64,000 bases of DNA. Origin: Halobacillus yeomjeoni (GTDB lineage: Bacteria; Bacillota; Bacilli; Bacillales; Halobacillaceae). The stretch spans positions 62,001 through 126,000 of the forward strand of contig NZ_JAIVAI010000005.1 of assembly GCF_020171525.1 (NCBI RefSeq), in the 5' to 3' direction. Position numbers and translations under genes: made by a program. Positions 35,039-44,083 of this stretch are shown one piece after another. The notes under the pieces were generated by a model. It made no database searches and had not been told where the DNA came from. It saw only the letters and a program-made list of their open reading frames with translations. Every line of letters begins with the position of its first letter. The first letter of the stretch is position 1.

Positions 35039-35941
35039 ATGAAAAAGAAATTCAGTCTTTTGATTGTGCTCATGGTTTTGACGGCAGTCTTTATAAGTTC
35101 TGGAACAGCTTTGGCATCGCAAGGGGATAAAGGAATCAATGAAAAGCTTGGTCTTCCGATCGTCGTTTATGGAGAAGCTTTATCTGATTCGCAAAAAAAT
35201 GAAGTAGCCGGGCTTTTGGAAGTCGACAAACATGAAGAAATTGATGAGTTTACAGTCAATGGCCGGGATTTAGCTGATTACATCGGTGGAAACCCCAACT
35301 CAAACATGTATTCTTCAGTCAAAATCCTTCATAAGGATAATGGAAAAGGATTGAACATAGAAATCGTCACACCTGATCAAATAACTGAAGTGACTAAAGA
35401 AATGTACGCGAACGCTTTATTGACAGCTGGAGTAGAGAATGCCGATGTATTTGTAGCATCTTCCGTAAAAGTAAGTGGTCATTCTGCTCTCACGGGCATT
35501 TATAAAGCGTACGATGCGAAAGGCGTAAAACTTGATCAAGGACGGATGAAAGTTGCGAGTGAAGAGTTGGATGTAGCGACATCCATAGCTGAAAAAGAAG
35601 GCATTGATCAGGCCGAGATCAGTGAATTACTGACGGAGATCAAGAAAGCGATCGCTGAACAAAATCCAGCTACAAAAGAAGAAATAGAAAAAATCGTCCA
35701 GGAACAGCTGCAGGCACTGAACATTGAATTATCCCCTGAAGATCGTCAGCGCCTGGTGGATTTGTTTGAACAGATGCGCAGTTTGAATATTGATTTCGAC
35801 CAGGTGAAAAATCAGTTGAATGACTTGACCGGGAAGTTGGAGAAACTCATCAATGATGAAGGATTCTGGAACAACCTTCAATCGTCTGTACAAAAATTTT
35901 TCCAATCGTTGAGTGATTTTATTTCTTCACTACTTAAATAA
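35039..35941 (+). CDS. Secreted DUF1002 protein
   Basis: 300 residues: signal peptide ending near ALASQG (residue ~28), a DUF1002 domain (VYGEALSDSQKNEVAGLLEV, VNGRDLADYIGGN, VEIVTPDQITEVT-like strand, NADVFVASSVKVSGHSALTGIYKA), and an amphipathic, probably coiled-coil C-terminus (~200-300). Family function unknown; exported by Bacillaceae. AGAAGGGG lies upstream of the ATG. Monocistronic. Confidence 0.87.
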   Translation: MKKKFSLLIVLMVLTAVFISSGTALASQGDKGINEKLGLPIVVYGEALSDSQKNEVAGLLEVDKHEEIDEFTVNGRDLADYIGGNPNSNMYSSVKILHKDNGKGLNIEIVTPDQITEVTKEMYANALLTAGVENADVFVASSVKVSGHSALTGIYKAYDAKGVKLDQGRMKVASEELDVATSIAEKEGIDQAEISELLTEIKKAIAEQNPATKEEIEKIVQEQLQALNIELSPEDRQRLVDLFEQMRSLNIDFDQVKNQLNDLTGKLEKLINDEGFWNNLQSSVQKFFQSLSDFISSLLK

Positions 35942-35953
35942 ATATGAGTACCT

Positions 35954-35995
35954 GCCTCAGTTTGTCCAACATTATGGGTGAACTGAGGCTTTTTA
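35954..35995 (+). terminator. Terminator of the DUF1002 gene
   Basis: Nine-pair stem GCCTCAGTT/AACTGAGGC (35954-35962, 35981-35989) followed by T5. Confidence 0.85.
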
Positions 35996-36072
35996 TGTAT
36001 GGGTTCATGTTTACATATTTGAAGGCTTTTCGGAAAAACTAGGGTATGAAAATTCGTTAGTGAGGGATGGTC

Positions 36073-36843
36073 ATGCCTTATTATACAGGTGAACATGGAA
36101 AACGATTATTTTACGAGGAGAAGGGAAACGGAAATGTCCTCGTTTTCATACACCCGCCTGGGATGGGGCGGAAAGTGTTCAGAGAGCAGCACAAGCTGTC
36201 GCACAAATATCGGGTGATTCTTCCGGATTTGAGCGGGAATGGGGATTCAGAAACCGTGACGAAAGCTCCGGACATCAGCTTTTATGCGAGGGAAATCATT
36301 GATTTAATGGACTATCTGGATGTGAAGGATGCAGTGATGGTCGGTTACTCTTGTGGAGGAATGATTGCTCAAGAGGTTTCTTTGACTTTTCCTGATCGAG
36401 TGAAAGCACTTATTCTGGCCGGCGGTTTTCCGAAGGTCGCGACTGGAGGACTTCGCTTTGAATTTTTATCAGGAATGGAATGGGTGAAGAAAAGTCCTGA
36501 AACTTTGGCGAAATTGTTGAGCCACTCCCACTTTTCGGATGTGGAAATTAAAAGGGAATTGAATGAACACATGGCTAAATCCGACCCTGATGCATGGTAC
36601 GAATTCTATAACCGAGCCTTCCACTTTGATTGCAGCAGACGGCTGGCAAACTTGCAAATTCCACTTTTGGTCATGTATGGAAGTAAAGAGTTCTGGATCA
36701 ATCCACATTCGAAATATTACCGGAAGTGTCCAGATGCCACCTTAGTTCTGATAGAAAAAGCGTATCATCAGATTCCTGCAACCAATTGGGAAATGTTCAA
36801 CGGAACGATCGATCGATTTTTGGAAGAAAGGTGTCTGGTATAA
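36073..36843 (+). CDS. Alpha/beta hydrolase
   Basis: 256 residues. Oxyanion region FIHPPGMGRKVF, nucleophile elbow GYSCGG (Ser near 97) and catalytic His in KAYHQIP near 235 are present. The usual acid-bearing turn G-x-x-D reads YGSKEFWINP, so the acid may be Glu. No close functional match. The ATG at 36073 is better spaced from GTGAGGG than the ATG two codons upstream. Confidence 0.85.
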   Translation: MPYYTGEHGKRLFYEEKGNGNVLVFIHPPGMGRKVFREQHKLSHKYRVILPDLSGNGDSETVTKAPDISFYAREIIDLMDYLDVKDAVMVGYSCGGMIAQEVSLTFPDRVKALILAGGFPKVATGGLRFEFLSGMEWVKKSPETLAKLLSHSHFSDVEIKRELNEHMAKSDPDAWYEFYNRAFHFDCSRRLANLQIPLLVMYGSKEFWINPHSKYYRKCPDATLVLIEKAYHQIPATNWEMFNGTIDRFLEERCLV

Positions 36844-36844
36844 A

Positions 36845-36873
36845 AAAAGAGAGCTTTTAAAAAGCTCTCTTTT
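36845..36873 (+). terminator. Bidirectional terminator
   Basis: Thirteen-pair stem AAAAGAGAGCTTT/AAAGCTCTCTTTT (36845-36857, 36861-36873) between convergent genes. Confidence 0.9.
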
Positions 36874-36874
36874 C

Positions 36875-38308
36875 TTAATTTTCATCCCTTGTGTAGAAGG
36901 ACTGGCCCACTTTTCTTGAATAGGATACATCGGTGACTTTAATTTGTATGTTTTCTGCATCCTCAATGAGTTTTGGTTTCACGTCAAGCTTAGTGTGATT
37001 CCCCCAGGAAACGGAAGGAGGAGAGGAATCAGATTTTCCATTGTCACTTGTTATGTGGATCGTTTCAGCCGGATAGCCGTTTTTCTGTTCTGAAGGAGAG
37101 GGAAAACCTGATAGTATAATATCCTGATCATGATTTTCAGGTTCATAGGTGAGATGGACACCGAACCTGTTGGAAGGGTCATTCGAGATTTTATTCAGTT
37201 TAACATTGGTTCCTTCAACTTCCACCACCGTTTTATTTACGTGGATATATCTTTCCTCTAGATCATAATCACTCAAGTCAAGATTGAAAGTATATGAAGT
37301 GTCTCCCCTGAATTGAATTCTTGCCACCCGCAGTTCTACTTCGTCCGGCACTTTTGAGAAGGAATCATGAATCGTCATTTCATAAACGTTCTTTCTTTCC
37401 GGCACTGGTTTTAAATAAGGAACCACCGGAAGCCTTTCTCCATCAGCACCTAGAAGATCACCTTCAATAGCTTGAATGGACTTCTTAGAATCTCCTTCGA
37501 CTTTGACCATTAAAGTGGTCTTATCCAAACCTAAAGAAAGGGACAAAGGCTTAAGTCGGATTTTATCAGTCTCATAAGTACCCGTGAATTCATACTCTTT
37601 CAGTTTGTGATCTACAGGTTGGTATTGGTATTGGACAGCAACAGAATCTGATGAGTACACCTTACCACCGATGTTAAGGTTCATTGTGGTTGGTATGGTT
37701 TGATTGAAAGGTTCGAATGGCTCCCATTGATCCTGGCTTACTTCATCCAGAGGTTTATGGGCAGGTACAACCCTTGCCACTGTATACAACCGATTATTGA
37801 ATAACATCCCTTTTGGCTGATGGACGATTCTTCCATGCATGCTTTTACGGTCATTGTTATTCGTTTCATTCCATACCAAGGACTCTAACATAGGGATGGG
37901 CTGCATTCGTGAATTCTCGTTTTCTTCAATGAGTGCAGAAAGGTCGATGCTGTAAAAGAGATAGATACGTTTTCCGGTATGCCAAACATTATTGATTTGA
38001 ACCCTCCCGTCCCGATTTTGAATGCGTGCAGATACGTTAGGGGAGGTCATGACCTCTTGCTCTCGAGCGAGGGAATAACCCGGAACTGCTTTTTTGTAAA
38101 AGGATTCCACATCTTCTTTGCTGGAAACTTCCCGCCAGGATGCAGGCAGTTCTTCTTTATCCACTGCTTTTGCTTTTCTCATTGGTTTATAATCTTCGCT
38201 GAAAGTAAGCTTTCCGTTCCGTTCAGAAGTACTGATATATGTACCGGCTGCCAGCAGCAGCAAAATCAGAGCGATCGATCCCCATTGCCACTTTTTCTTT
38301 ACGGTCAT
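36875..38308 (-). CDS. Membrane-anchored extracytoplasmic protein of unknown function
   Basis: 477 residues: a short basic N-terminus, one helix (GSIALILLLLAAGTYIS, ~10-27) and a ~450-residue outside domain rich in beta strands. The layout and RIQNRDGRVQINNVWHTGKRIYLFYSIDL stretch remind me of the DUF4179/DUF5643 outer domains of anti-sigma factors, but there is no cytoplasmic anti-sigma part and no adjacent sigma gene. Function not known. Monocistronic. Confidence 0.75.
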   Translation of the reverse strand: MTVKKKWQWGSIALILLLLAAGTYISTSERNGKLTFSEDYKPMRKAKAVDKEELPASWREVSSKEDVESFYKKAVPGYSLAREQEVMTSPNVSARIQNRDGRVQINNVWHTGKRIYLFYSIDLSALIEENENSRMQPIPMLESLVWNETNNNDRKSMHGRIVHQPKGMLFNNRLYTVARVVPAHKPLDEVSQDQWEPFEPFNQTIPTTMNLNIGGKVYSSDSVAVQYQYQPVDHKLKEYEFTGTYETDKIRLKPLSLSLGLDKTTLMVKVEGDSKKSIQAIEGDLLGADGERLPVVPYLKPVPERKNVYEMTIHDSFSKVPDEVELRVARIQFRGDTSYTFNLDLSDYDLEERYIHVNKTVVEVEGTNVKLNKISNDPSNRFGVHLTYEPENHDQDIILSGFPSPSEQKNGYPAETIHITSDNGKSDSSPPSVSWGNHTKLDVKPKLIEDAENIQIKVTDVSYSRKVGQSFYTRDEN

Positions 38309-38391
38309 AAAGTCAACTCATCCTTTTATGTTAAAAAATGTATATATTCAGGATAACAGAAATGGTTACATCGTGTGGAACTCTCCCATAT

Positions 38392-38426
38392 AAAAAGACC
38401 CGGCCTCTGCGTCAGAGAACCAGGTC
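38392..38426 (-). terminator. Terminator of the 58-residue gene
   Basis: Minus-strand stem of about twelve pairs (GACCTGG... with ...CCGGGTC, 3-base loop) followed by TTTTT. Confidence 0.82.
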
Positions 38427-38429
38427 ACA

Positions 38430-38606
38430 TTATGAATCCTTATCGGAATAATGGTCCAGAAGAGCATCACCTTCAGAATCATCATCTATTTTTTCATTTT
38501 CAGAATGCGGTGGAAATGCTGTGTTATACTTTGAAGGTTTACTGAATGCTTCAGCAATTTCGCTGGAATTCTCTTTTTTCACTCTTTTAGGTTTCCGTTT
38601 TGGCAT
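38430..38606 (-). CDS. 58-residue hydrophilic small protein
   Basis: Basic start (MPKRKPKRVKKE) and acidic end (DDDSEGDALLDHYSDKDS). AAGGAGTG lies upstream of the ATG at 38606 and a terminator follows, so it is a real gene. No family recognised; composition suggests a disordered protein, possibly spore- or nucleic-acid-linked. Confidence 0.65.
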   Translation of the reverse strand: MPKRKPKRVKKENSSEIAEAFSKPSKYNTAFPPHSENEKIDDDSEGDALLDHYSDKDS

Positions 38607-38707
38607 ATGAATCACTCCTTCACGATTAATATTCCATCATTAGGGCATAGGTAAACCTGGAAAAAACAGTGAAAATATCATATGAATACTCTTGAAAGGG
38701 TGGGAAA

Positions 38708-39310
38708 ATGGCTGAAATTTTAACGGTTTTTGATGAAAACATGAATGTAAAAGGTGAAAAAGATAGGAGCCTCGTTCACTTGGAAGGAGACTGGCATGAA
38801 ACTTTTCATTGCTGGATTTTTGAAGAGAAAGGAAACGAAACTTTCATTTATTTTCAAAAGCGTGCTGAACACAAAAAAGAATTCCCGGGTTTATTCGACA
38901 TAACAGCTGCAGGTCATGTAGAAGCAGGTGAAAGCGTGCTATCGGCAGGCGTCAGAGAAGTAAAAGAAGAGTTAGGGACGACGGTAGATGAAAAAGATCT
39001 CATTAACATGGGGATTTTTCAGGAAGAGTTGATTTCTTCTACATTGATCGACCGTGAAATCTGTAATGTTTATATGCTTCCGATGTTTGAGAAGCGTGAA
39101 TTTACCATAGGCGAAGAAGTGACAGACATCATTAAAATTAAACTCCTGGAATGGGAGAGGTTACTCAATGATGATTGTACCTGTATTAACGGAACATCTG
39201 TATTAAATGATAAGAAGCTTCCATTACGGAAAGGAGATTTCGTTCCACATGAAGAAAATTATTATAGGTTTATCATCACTCAAATAGCGAAAAATGTCGA
39301 AAAACTTTGA
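38708..39310 (+). CDS. Nudix hydrolase (isopentenyl-isomerase-like subgroup)
   Basis: 200 residues. The Nudix box is GHVEAGESVLSAGVREVKEELG near 76-98, complete. The start EILTVFDENMNVKGEKDRSLVH and the WHETFHCWIF strand place it with the type 1 isopentenyl-diphosphate isomerase/YfcD-like branch, which hydrolyses nucleoside or prenyl diphosphates. Given a carotenoid gene 6 kb away, isoprenoid chemistry is conceivable, but this is inference. Confidence 0.87.
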   Translation: MAEILTVFDENMNVKGEKDRSLVHLEGDWHETFHCWIFEEKGNETFIYFQKRAEHKKEFPGLFDITAAGHVEAGESVLSAGVREVKEELGTTVDEKDLINMGIFQEELISSTLIDREICNVYMLPMFEKREFTIGEEVTDIIKIKLLEWERLLNDDCTCINGTSVLNDKKLPLRKGDFVPHEENYYRFIITQIAKNVEKL

Positions 39311-39336
39311 CAAATGTGCATCTCTCTCTATATAAT
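39307..39336 (+). promoter_or_regulatory. Strong SigA promoter of the PLP enzyme gene
   Basis: Consensus TTGACA (39307-39312) and consensus TATAAT (39331-39336) with an 18-base spacer. The -35 overlaps the Nudix stop codon. Confidence 0.85.
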
Positions 39337-39370
39337 CATGGATTAATGAGGAAAGAAAGGGAGAAATATA

Positions 39371-40516
39371 ATGGCACATACATCATTTGATACGAAAGTG
39401 GTTCACCAAAAGCTTGACCAAAAGGAAGTACATAATAGTAAGAGTACCCCGATATACCAAAGTTCAGCTTTTACGTTTGAAGATTTGGATCACCTTGAAA
39501 GTTATTACGAGGGAGACAGTCCTTATCTTTACAGCAGGGAAAAGAATCCGAACACCGAAGAATTAGGAAAGACCATTGCTAACCTTGAAGGGGCGGAAGC
39601 GGGTGTCTCAACGTCTTCAGGAATGTCTGCGATCCTTGCCGGGATCCTTGCTGCAGCGAAGCCGGGAGATCACATTGTCGCGGCAGAAGATCTGTATGGC
39701 GGTTCCCATAAATTGATTACCAAGGAGCTGGTAAACTTCGGTATAGATGTCAGTATCGTATCTTTCAGAGACTTCGATCAAGTGAAGCATTCCATAAAAG
39801 AAAATACGAAGTTGTTATATACGGAATCGATTTCAAATCCATTCTTAAGAGTAGAAGATTTGGAGAAGCTGGTAGAAATTGCGGAAGAATTCAATGTCAA
39901 AACGATGGTGGATAATACGTTTGCCACTCCGTATTTACTGCAGCCATGTACTAAAGGGGTGGATTTGGTCGTTCATAGTGCCACCAAGTATATCGGAGGC
40001 CACAGCGATGTCACTTCTGGTGTTTTGGTAGGAACAAAAGATCTCATCGATTCGGCCAAACAAAAAATCATTACTCTTGGCGCAAACTTGAGTCCTTTTG
40101 AAGCGTGGCTGACACAAAGAGGAGCGAAGACGTTGGGTCTGCGAATGAAACAGCAGTCTCACAATGCTGAATCATTGGCAGCAGCATTGAATTACAATAA
40201 GTTGGTCAAAACCGTTTATTACCCTGAATTTGTATCCGATCGTGGAAATGGGGCGATCGTAACCATTGAGTTGGAAGAAACGATCGATATCCCTACGTTC
40301 TTCAAATCCTTAGGCTGGATTAAAATTGCACCGACATTGGCTGGAGTAGAAACAACAGTCTCCTATCCGGTACGGACTTCCCACCGTGCCCTTTCACAAG
40401 AAGAGCTTGAGAAAATCGGAATCAATGATTCCATCATCCGCTTATCTGTCGGGATCGAGGACGAAAGTGATATCATTGATCAGTTTAAACAGGCGATCCA
40501 TAAAGCAATTAAATGA
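39371..40516 (+). CDS. Cys/Met metabolism PLP enzyme (cystathionine synthase/lyase family)
   Basis: 381 residues. The PLP lysine is in VVHSATKYIGGHSDVTSG (near 203); YSREKNPNTEELGKTIANLEGAEAGVSTSSGMSAI is the standard N-terminal signature. This fold includes cystathionine gamma-synthase (MetI), gamma-lyase (MccB), beta-lyase (MetC) and methionine gamma-lyase, which cannot be separated by eye. Starts at its own strong promoter with AAAGGGAG upstream of the ATG. No S-box or other leader is visible in the short 5' region. Confidence 0.9.
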   Translation: MAHTSFDTKVVHQKLDQKEVHNSKSTPIYQSSAFTFEDLDHLESYYEGDSPYLYSREKNPNTEELGKTIANLEGAEAGVSTSSGMSAILAGILAAAKPGDHIVAAEDLYGGSHKLITKELVNFGIDVSIVSFRDFDQVKHSIKENTKLLYTESISNPFLRVEDLEKLVEIAEEFNVKTMVDNTFATPYLLQPCTKGVDLVVHSATKYIGGHSDVTSGVLVGTKDLIDSAKQKIITLGANLSPFEAWLTQRGAKTLGLRMKQQSHNAESLAAALNYNKLVKTVYYPEFVSDRGNGAIVTIELEETIDIPTFFKSLGWIKIAPTLAGVETTVSYPVRTSHRALSQEELEKIGINDSIIRLSVGIEDESDIIDQFKQAIHKAIK

Positions 40517-40526
40517 TCTGATTACA

Positions 40527-40570
40527 AAAAATCCAAACCTTCGAACTAATGGAGGTTGGATTTTTTTTGC
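40527..40570 (+). terminator. Terminator of the PLP enzyme gene
   Basis: Stem AATCCAAACCT with AGGTTGGATT (one bulged A) followed by T7. Beyond it, 40571-40859 holds a lone TATAAT (40700-40705) and no convincing gene. Confidence 0.8.
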
Positions 40571-40859
40571 TTTATATATTCTATATCATGGAAGTTATCA
40601 AGGTATATAGTAGTATGGAGAGACTTGGAATCATAGCGACTTTTGACGGAGAAAGACTTGATCGATCTGGAGCATATTTTTCAATTGAAATTGTTGTGGT
40701 ATAATTCTATCTTGGCGAGCTTTTTACACACTCGCACAATACTTGAGGTGATTGAGAACGGTACATTTCGGAACAGTTGAGGCATCAGGAGTTCATTCGA
40801 TTTCATACACATACAAGCGTTTGTAATCTATGATTCTATGCTTTTTTTAAACAATATAT

Positions 40860-40874
40860 ACGAAAGCGTTTTCA
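40860..40874 (+). promoter_or_regulatory. Candidate CcpA (cre) site before the amino acid symporter
   Basis: ACGAAAGCGTTTTCA matches the cre consensus WTGNAANCGNWNNCW except for one base (C for T). It lies 25 bases before the start codon, where binding would block expression. A looser relative, TACAAGCGTTTGTA, is at about 40811. Confidence 0.5.
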
Positions 40875-40898
40875 ATTTAAAACACAGGAGGTCATGCG

Positions 40899-42140
40899 AT
40901 GAAGCTAACGACGAAAATATTTATTGGTTTATTTCTCGGTGCAATTGTCGGTCTCGTATTGCACAGTACAGCTCCAGATTTATTCTCCACACTAGATGCT
41001 TATCTATTCAGTCCCCTTGGAACGGTGTTCCTGAACTTAATTAAAATGTTGGTCGTTCCTATCGTATTCTTCTCAATCACTTTAGGAACTGCCTCATTGG
41101 GAGACCCTAAGAAGCTCGGGCGTATTGGTGGTAAAACCGTCGCGTTTTTCCTCGCGACGACAACAATTGCCATCTCTATAGCTTTATCATTAGCTTATCT
41201 GTTCCAGCCGGGGAACATTGATATCGATACATCCGGAGCCGAATTCGAAAGTAAAGAAGCTCCGACAGTGGTCGAAACATTTACGAACATAATTCCGACG
41301 AACCCGATTGCGGCTATGACGGATGGAAATATGCTGCAAATCATCGCTTTTTCCATCTTTATCGGATTAGGTCTGGCGATGCTGGGTAAGAAAACGCAGG
41401 GGCTTATGGACTTGCTTGAACAAGGAAATGAAATCCTGATGTACCTGGTAAACTTGATTATGCGCTTTGCACCATATGGCGCGTTCGGTTTGCTTGCGTC
41501 AGCGATCGGCTCCATGGGTCTGGATGGCGCGCAGGCGATGTTCATGTATATGGTGGTCGTCATCGCGGGGCTGTTCCTTCATGGTGCAATCACCTATAGT
41601 GCAGCTGTCAAGTTCCTTGGAAAGAGGAGTCCTATTGCTTTCTTCAAAGGATTCTTCCCGGCTATGACGGTTGCCTTCAGTACATCCAGCAGTAGTTCTA
41701 CATTACCGGTTTCTATGAAAACAGCTCAAGAAAACCTGAAGGTACCGAAATCGGTCAGTAGTTTCGTGCAGCCTTTAGGGGCTACGATCAATATGGATGG
41801 TACAGCTATCATGCAAGGTGTTGCCACTGTATTCATTGCACAAGTGTATAGTGTCGATTTATCCTTTGCTCAGCTGGTCATGGTTGTCCTTACAGCTGTA
41901 CTGGCTAGTATCGGAACTGCCGGTGTACCGGGAGTAGGTTTGATCATGCTGGCCATGGTCCTCAATCAGGTCAACCTTCCTGTGGAAGGTATCGCCCTGA
42001 TTATCGGTATCGACCGTCTTCTTGATATGACAAGAACTGCCTTGAATATTACTGGTGATGCAGCATGTGCCGTTGTTGTTTCTGAAACAGAGAAAAAGCA
42101 CGGATTGGAAAAAGAAGAAAAAGAAGCTATGCACGCATAA
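40899..42140 (+). CDS. Dicarboxylate/amino acid:cation symporter (GltT/DctA type)
   Basis: 413 residues of the DAACS family. Diagnostic motifs: serine-rich hairpin AFSTSSSSSTLPV, NMDGTAI in helix 7, and LLDMTRTALNITGD in helix 8, where the Asp and Arg correspond to the GltPh residues that bind the substrate side-chain carboxylate and amino group; glutamate, aspartate or C4-dicarboxylate is expected. Na+ or H+ coupled. AGGAGG precedes the ATG. A possible cre site suggests carbon control. Confidence 0.93.
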   Translation: MKLTTKIFIGLFLGAIVGLVLHSTAPDLFSTLDAYLFSPLGTVFLNLIKMLVVPIVFFSITLGTASLGDPKKLGRIGGKTVAFFLATTTIAISIALSLAYLFQPGNIDIDTSGAEFESKEAPTVVETFTNIIPTNPIAAMTDGNMLQIIAFSIFIGLGLAMLGKKTQGLMDLLEQGNEILMYLVNLIMRFAPYGAFGLLASAIGSMGLDGAQAMFMYMVVVIAGLFLHGAITYSAAVKFLGKRSPIAFFKGFFPAMTVAFSTSSSSSTLPVSMKTAQENLKVPKSVSSFVQPLGATINMDGTAIMQGVATVFIAQVYSVDLSFAQLVMVVLTAVLASIGTAGVPGVGLIMLAMVLNQVNLPVEGIALIIGIDRLLDMTRTALNITGDAACAVVVSETEKKHGLEKEEKEAMHA

Positions 42141-42150
42141 ACAAGATAGA

Positions 42151-42188
42151 AGACACCCTTATTCTTAGTGAATAAGGGTGTCTTTTTA
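42151..42188 (+). terminator. Terminator of the symporter gene
   Basis: Fifteen-pair stem AAGACACCCTTATTC/GAATAAGGGTGTCTT (42151-42165, 42171-42185) followed by T5. Confidence 0.92.
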
Positions 42189-42320
42189 ATTTGTTAAACA
42201 CGGATGCTGCGATTGAAAAAGGTTCATGAAAATGATGAAATTTGTTCACAAAGGGAAAGGTAATTTATACTATACTGAAAATAACGTGTATAAATCAGTA
42301 TGAATAGAGGGAGTTTTATT

Positions 42321-42890
42321 ATGAAGGCAATTCACATCGTACTTATAGCCGTTCTTTCCCTGTTGGCCGCCTGCGGTCAATCGGAAATTGAATCGAATAT
42401 GGATGAAACCGTCCAGGATTTTGAATTTACCACCCAAGATAATAACACACTAACTAAAAGTGATTTAGAAGGGGAATGGTGGGTTGCGAATACCATTTTC
42501 ACAAATTGTGAAACGGTCTGCCCTCCGATGACAAGAAACATGTCTATTCTACAGGATAAAGCAGAAGAAAAAGGTTTGGATGTCGAATTCGTTTCATTCA
42601 GTATAGACCCAGAGAATGATACTCCTGAAAAACTGAAAGCATTCGGCGATAAACATGATGCCGATTATGAAAATTGGACTTTTGTGACCGGTTATGAATT
42701 TGAAAGAATCAAAGAATTCTCTATTAAATCATTTAAAAATTTAGTGGATGAAATACCTGATTCATCACAATTCATGCATGGAACGAGCTTCTTCCTGGTC
42801 AACCCTGAGGGGAAAGTTATCAAGAAATACAAAGGAACAAGTAATGAGGAAATGGACAAGATCATAGAAGATTTGGAGAAAGTGCAATAA
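42321..42890 (+). CDS. Sco1/SenC family copper chaperone lipoprotein
   Basis: 189 residues. Lipobox LAAC (Cys18) anchors it outside the membrane. The copper site is complete: Cys63 and Cys67 in TNCETVCPPM and a distal His in SQFMHGTSFF. Sco proteins (B. subtilis YpmQ) mature the CuA centre of cytochrome c oxidase; some are thiol-disulfide switches. The ATG at 42321 has GAGGGAG upstream. Followed by a YtkA-like lipoprotein in the same operon. Confidence 0.92.
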   Translation: MKAIHIVLIAVLSLLAACGQSEIESNMDETVQDFEFTTQDNNTLTKSDLEGEWWVANTIFTNCETVCPPMTRNMSILQDKAEEKGLDVEFVSFSIDPENDTPEKLKAFGDKHDADYENWTFVTGYEFERIKEFSIKSFKNLVDEIPDSSQFMHGTSFFLVNPEGKVIKKYKGTSNEEMDKIIEDLEKVQ

Positions 42891-42917
42891 ATCTCCTTGA
42901 TCCTGAAAGGGGCATGG

Positions 42918-43694
42918 ATGTTGAATAAGGTCATGTTTAGTCTTTTTGCAATTTCAAGTGTTCTTCTACTTGCTGCCTGCGGAGAAAATACCAATGAAAA
43001 TGCAAATGAAAGTGAAGAAATCAAAAGGCTTGATGTAGAAATATCTACAGAGCCGAAATCAGCTGATCTTGATGTCGGAGAAGAATTTACGGTTAAAGCT
43101 CAAGTGTCATACGGACAGGAAAAGGTTGAAGATGCTGACGAAGTTCGTTTTGAGTTTTGGAAAAAAGGCCAGGAATCTGCTGAACATGAAATGATTGATG
43201 GAGAGCACCAAAGCGATGGCGTCTATACGATGAATAAAAAAGTGGATGAGCCTGGTGTCTATTATGTCATCTCGCATGTTCAGGCAAGGGATCAGCATAA
43301 TATGCCTAAACAAGAGTTGATGATCGGCACTACGGGTGAGAATAAAGCTGTATCCGATAAAGAAAAAGACGATCACCATCAAAGTCCTGGTGATGGAGAC
43401 TATTCTAAGTTCAAGGCGGACATCAAAATCGATGATACTTTGAAAATCGGAAAAGAAACCACTCTCACAGCTCTTCTGATGAATGGGGACGTTCCCATAT
43501 CTGAAGCCGATGTGCGCTTTGAAATTTGGAAAATGGGAAATGAAAAGCATACGTTCTTAGACGCTGAGGAAATGGAGGAAGGCCGTTACAAACTGGATTA
43601 CACATTTACGGATAGTGGTGAATATGCCGTAAACCTCCATGTCGTAGTAGGTGAATTCCATACACACAAGAAAACAGAAGTTAAAGTTGAATAG
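42918..43694 (+). CDS. Lipoprotein with two YtkA-like domains
   Basis: 258 residues. Lipobox LAAC (Cys21), then two similar immunoglobulin-like YtkA domains: residues ~33-125 (EISTEPKSADLDVGEEFTVKAQV ... GVYYVISHVQARDQH) and ~155-258 (DIKIDDTLKIGKETTLTALL ... GEYAVNLHVVVGEFHTH). His/Met-rich edges (DQHNMPKQ, DDHHQSP, FHTHKK) could bind copper. Co-transcription with Sco points to cytochrome oxidase assembly or copper handling. ATG at 42918 after AAAGGGG. Confidence 0.85.
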   Translation: MLNKVMFSLFAISSVLLLAACGENTNENANESEEIKRLDVEISTEPKSADLDVGEEFTVKAQVSYGQEKVEDADEVRFEFWKKGQESAEHEMIDGEHQSDGVYTMNKKVDEPGVYYVISHVQARDQHNMPKQELMIGTTGENKAVSDKEKDDHHQSPGDGDYSKFKADIKIDDTLKIGKETTLTALLMNGDVPISEADVRFEIWKMGNEKHTFLDAEEMEEGRYKLDYTFTDSGEYAVNLHVVVGEFHTHKKTEVKVE

Positions 43695-43700
43695 TGATAT

Positions 43701-43736
43701 CAAACAAGGCTTCCTTATCATGGAGCCTTGTTTTTT
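43701..43736 (+). terminator. Terminator of the Sco-YtkA operon
   Basis: AACAAGGCT/GCCTTGTT stem with a short inner TCC/GGA pairing, followed by T6. Confidence 0.85.
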
Positions 43737-43826
43737 CATTGAGATATATACACTTTCTTTTCCCTAAGTGTACGGAATAGTCCTGAAGGGTATGATAGTT
43801 ATAGATTATCCTGAAGAGGTGATGAC

Positions 43827-44051
43827 ATGTTTTATTCAGTAACACTTCAGAAGATCATATTCTTAACATCCATTGGTGTGATCATAGGAACTATCGTGGG
43901 TTTCACATCCGTATTAGGATTTGATCTGGATGGTTCAGTATTTGTTCTGTCTATGTTTTTAAGCATCCTGAGTGTGTATGCTACTGCGATGTACGCAGAA
44001 CTTTATCACATAAGAGAAGCGATCAACAAAGAGCGGAGAGAACAGAAATAA
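43827..44051 (+). CDS. Small two-helix membrane protein
   Basis: 74 residues with hydrophobic segments at ~8-30 and ~38-58 and a charged C-terminus (REAINKERREQK). GAGGTGATG lies upstream of the ATG. No recognised family. Convergent with another small membrane protein gene across a shared hairpin. Confidence 0.65.
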   Translation: MFYSVTLQKIIFLTSIGVIIGTIVGFTSVLGFDLDGSVFVLSMFLSILSVYATAMYAELYHIREAINKERREQK

Positions 44052-44056
44052 AGGAA

Positions 44057-44081
44057 AAGCCGGCATTTTATTTGCCGGCTT
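44057..44081 (-). terminator. Terminator between two small membrane protein genes
   Basis: Nine-pair stem AAGCCGGCA/TGCCGGCTT (44057-44065, 44073-44081). The T-rich tail is on the minus strand (TTTTCC), so it mainly serves the 50-residue gene. Confidence 0.8.
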
Positions 44082-44083
44082 AA

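Noticed and set aside
40615-40704. 29-codon frame MERLGIIATFDGERL... after the PLP enzyme gene
   Set aside because: Poor ribosome spacing, no terminator or conservation evidence.
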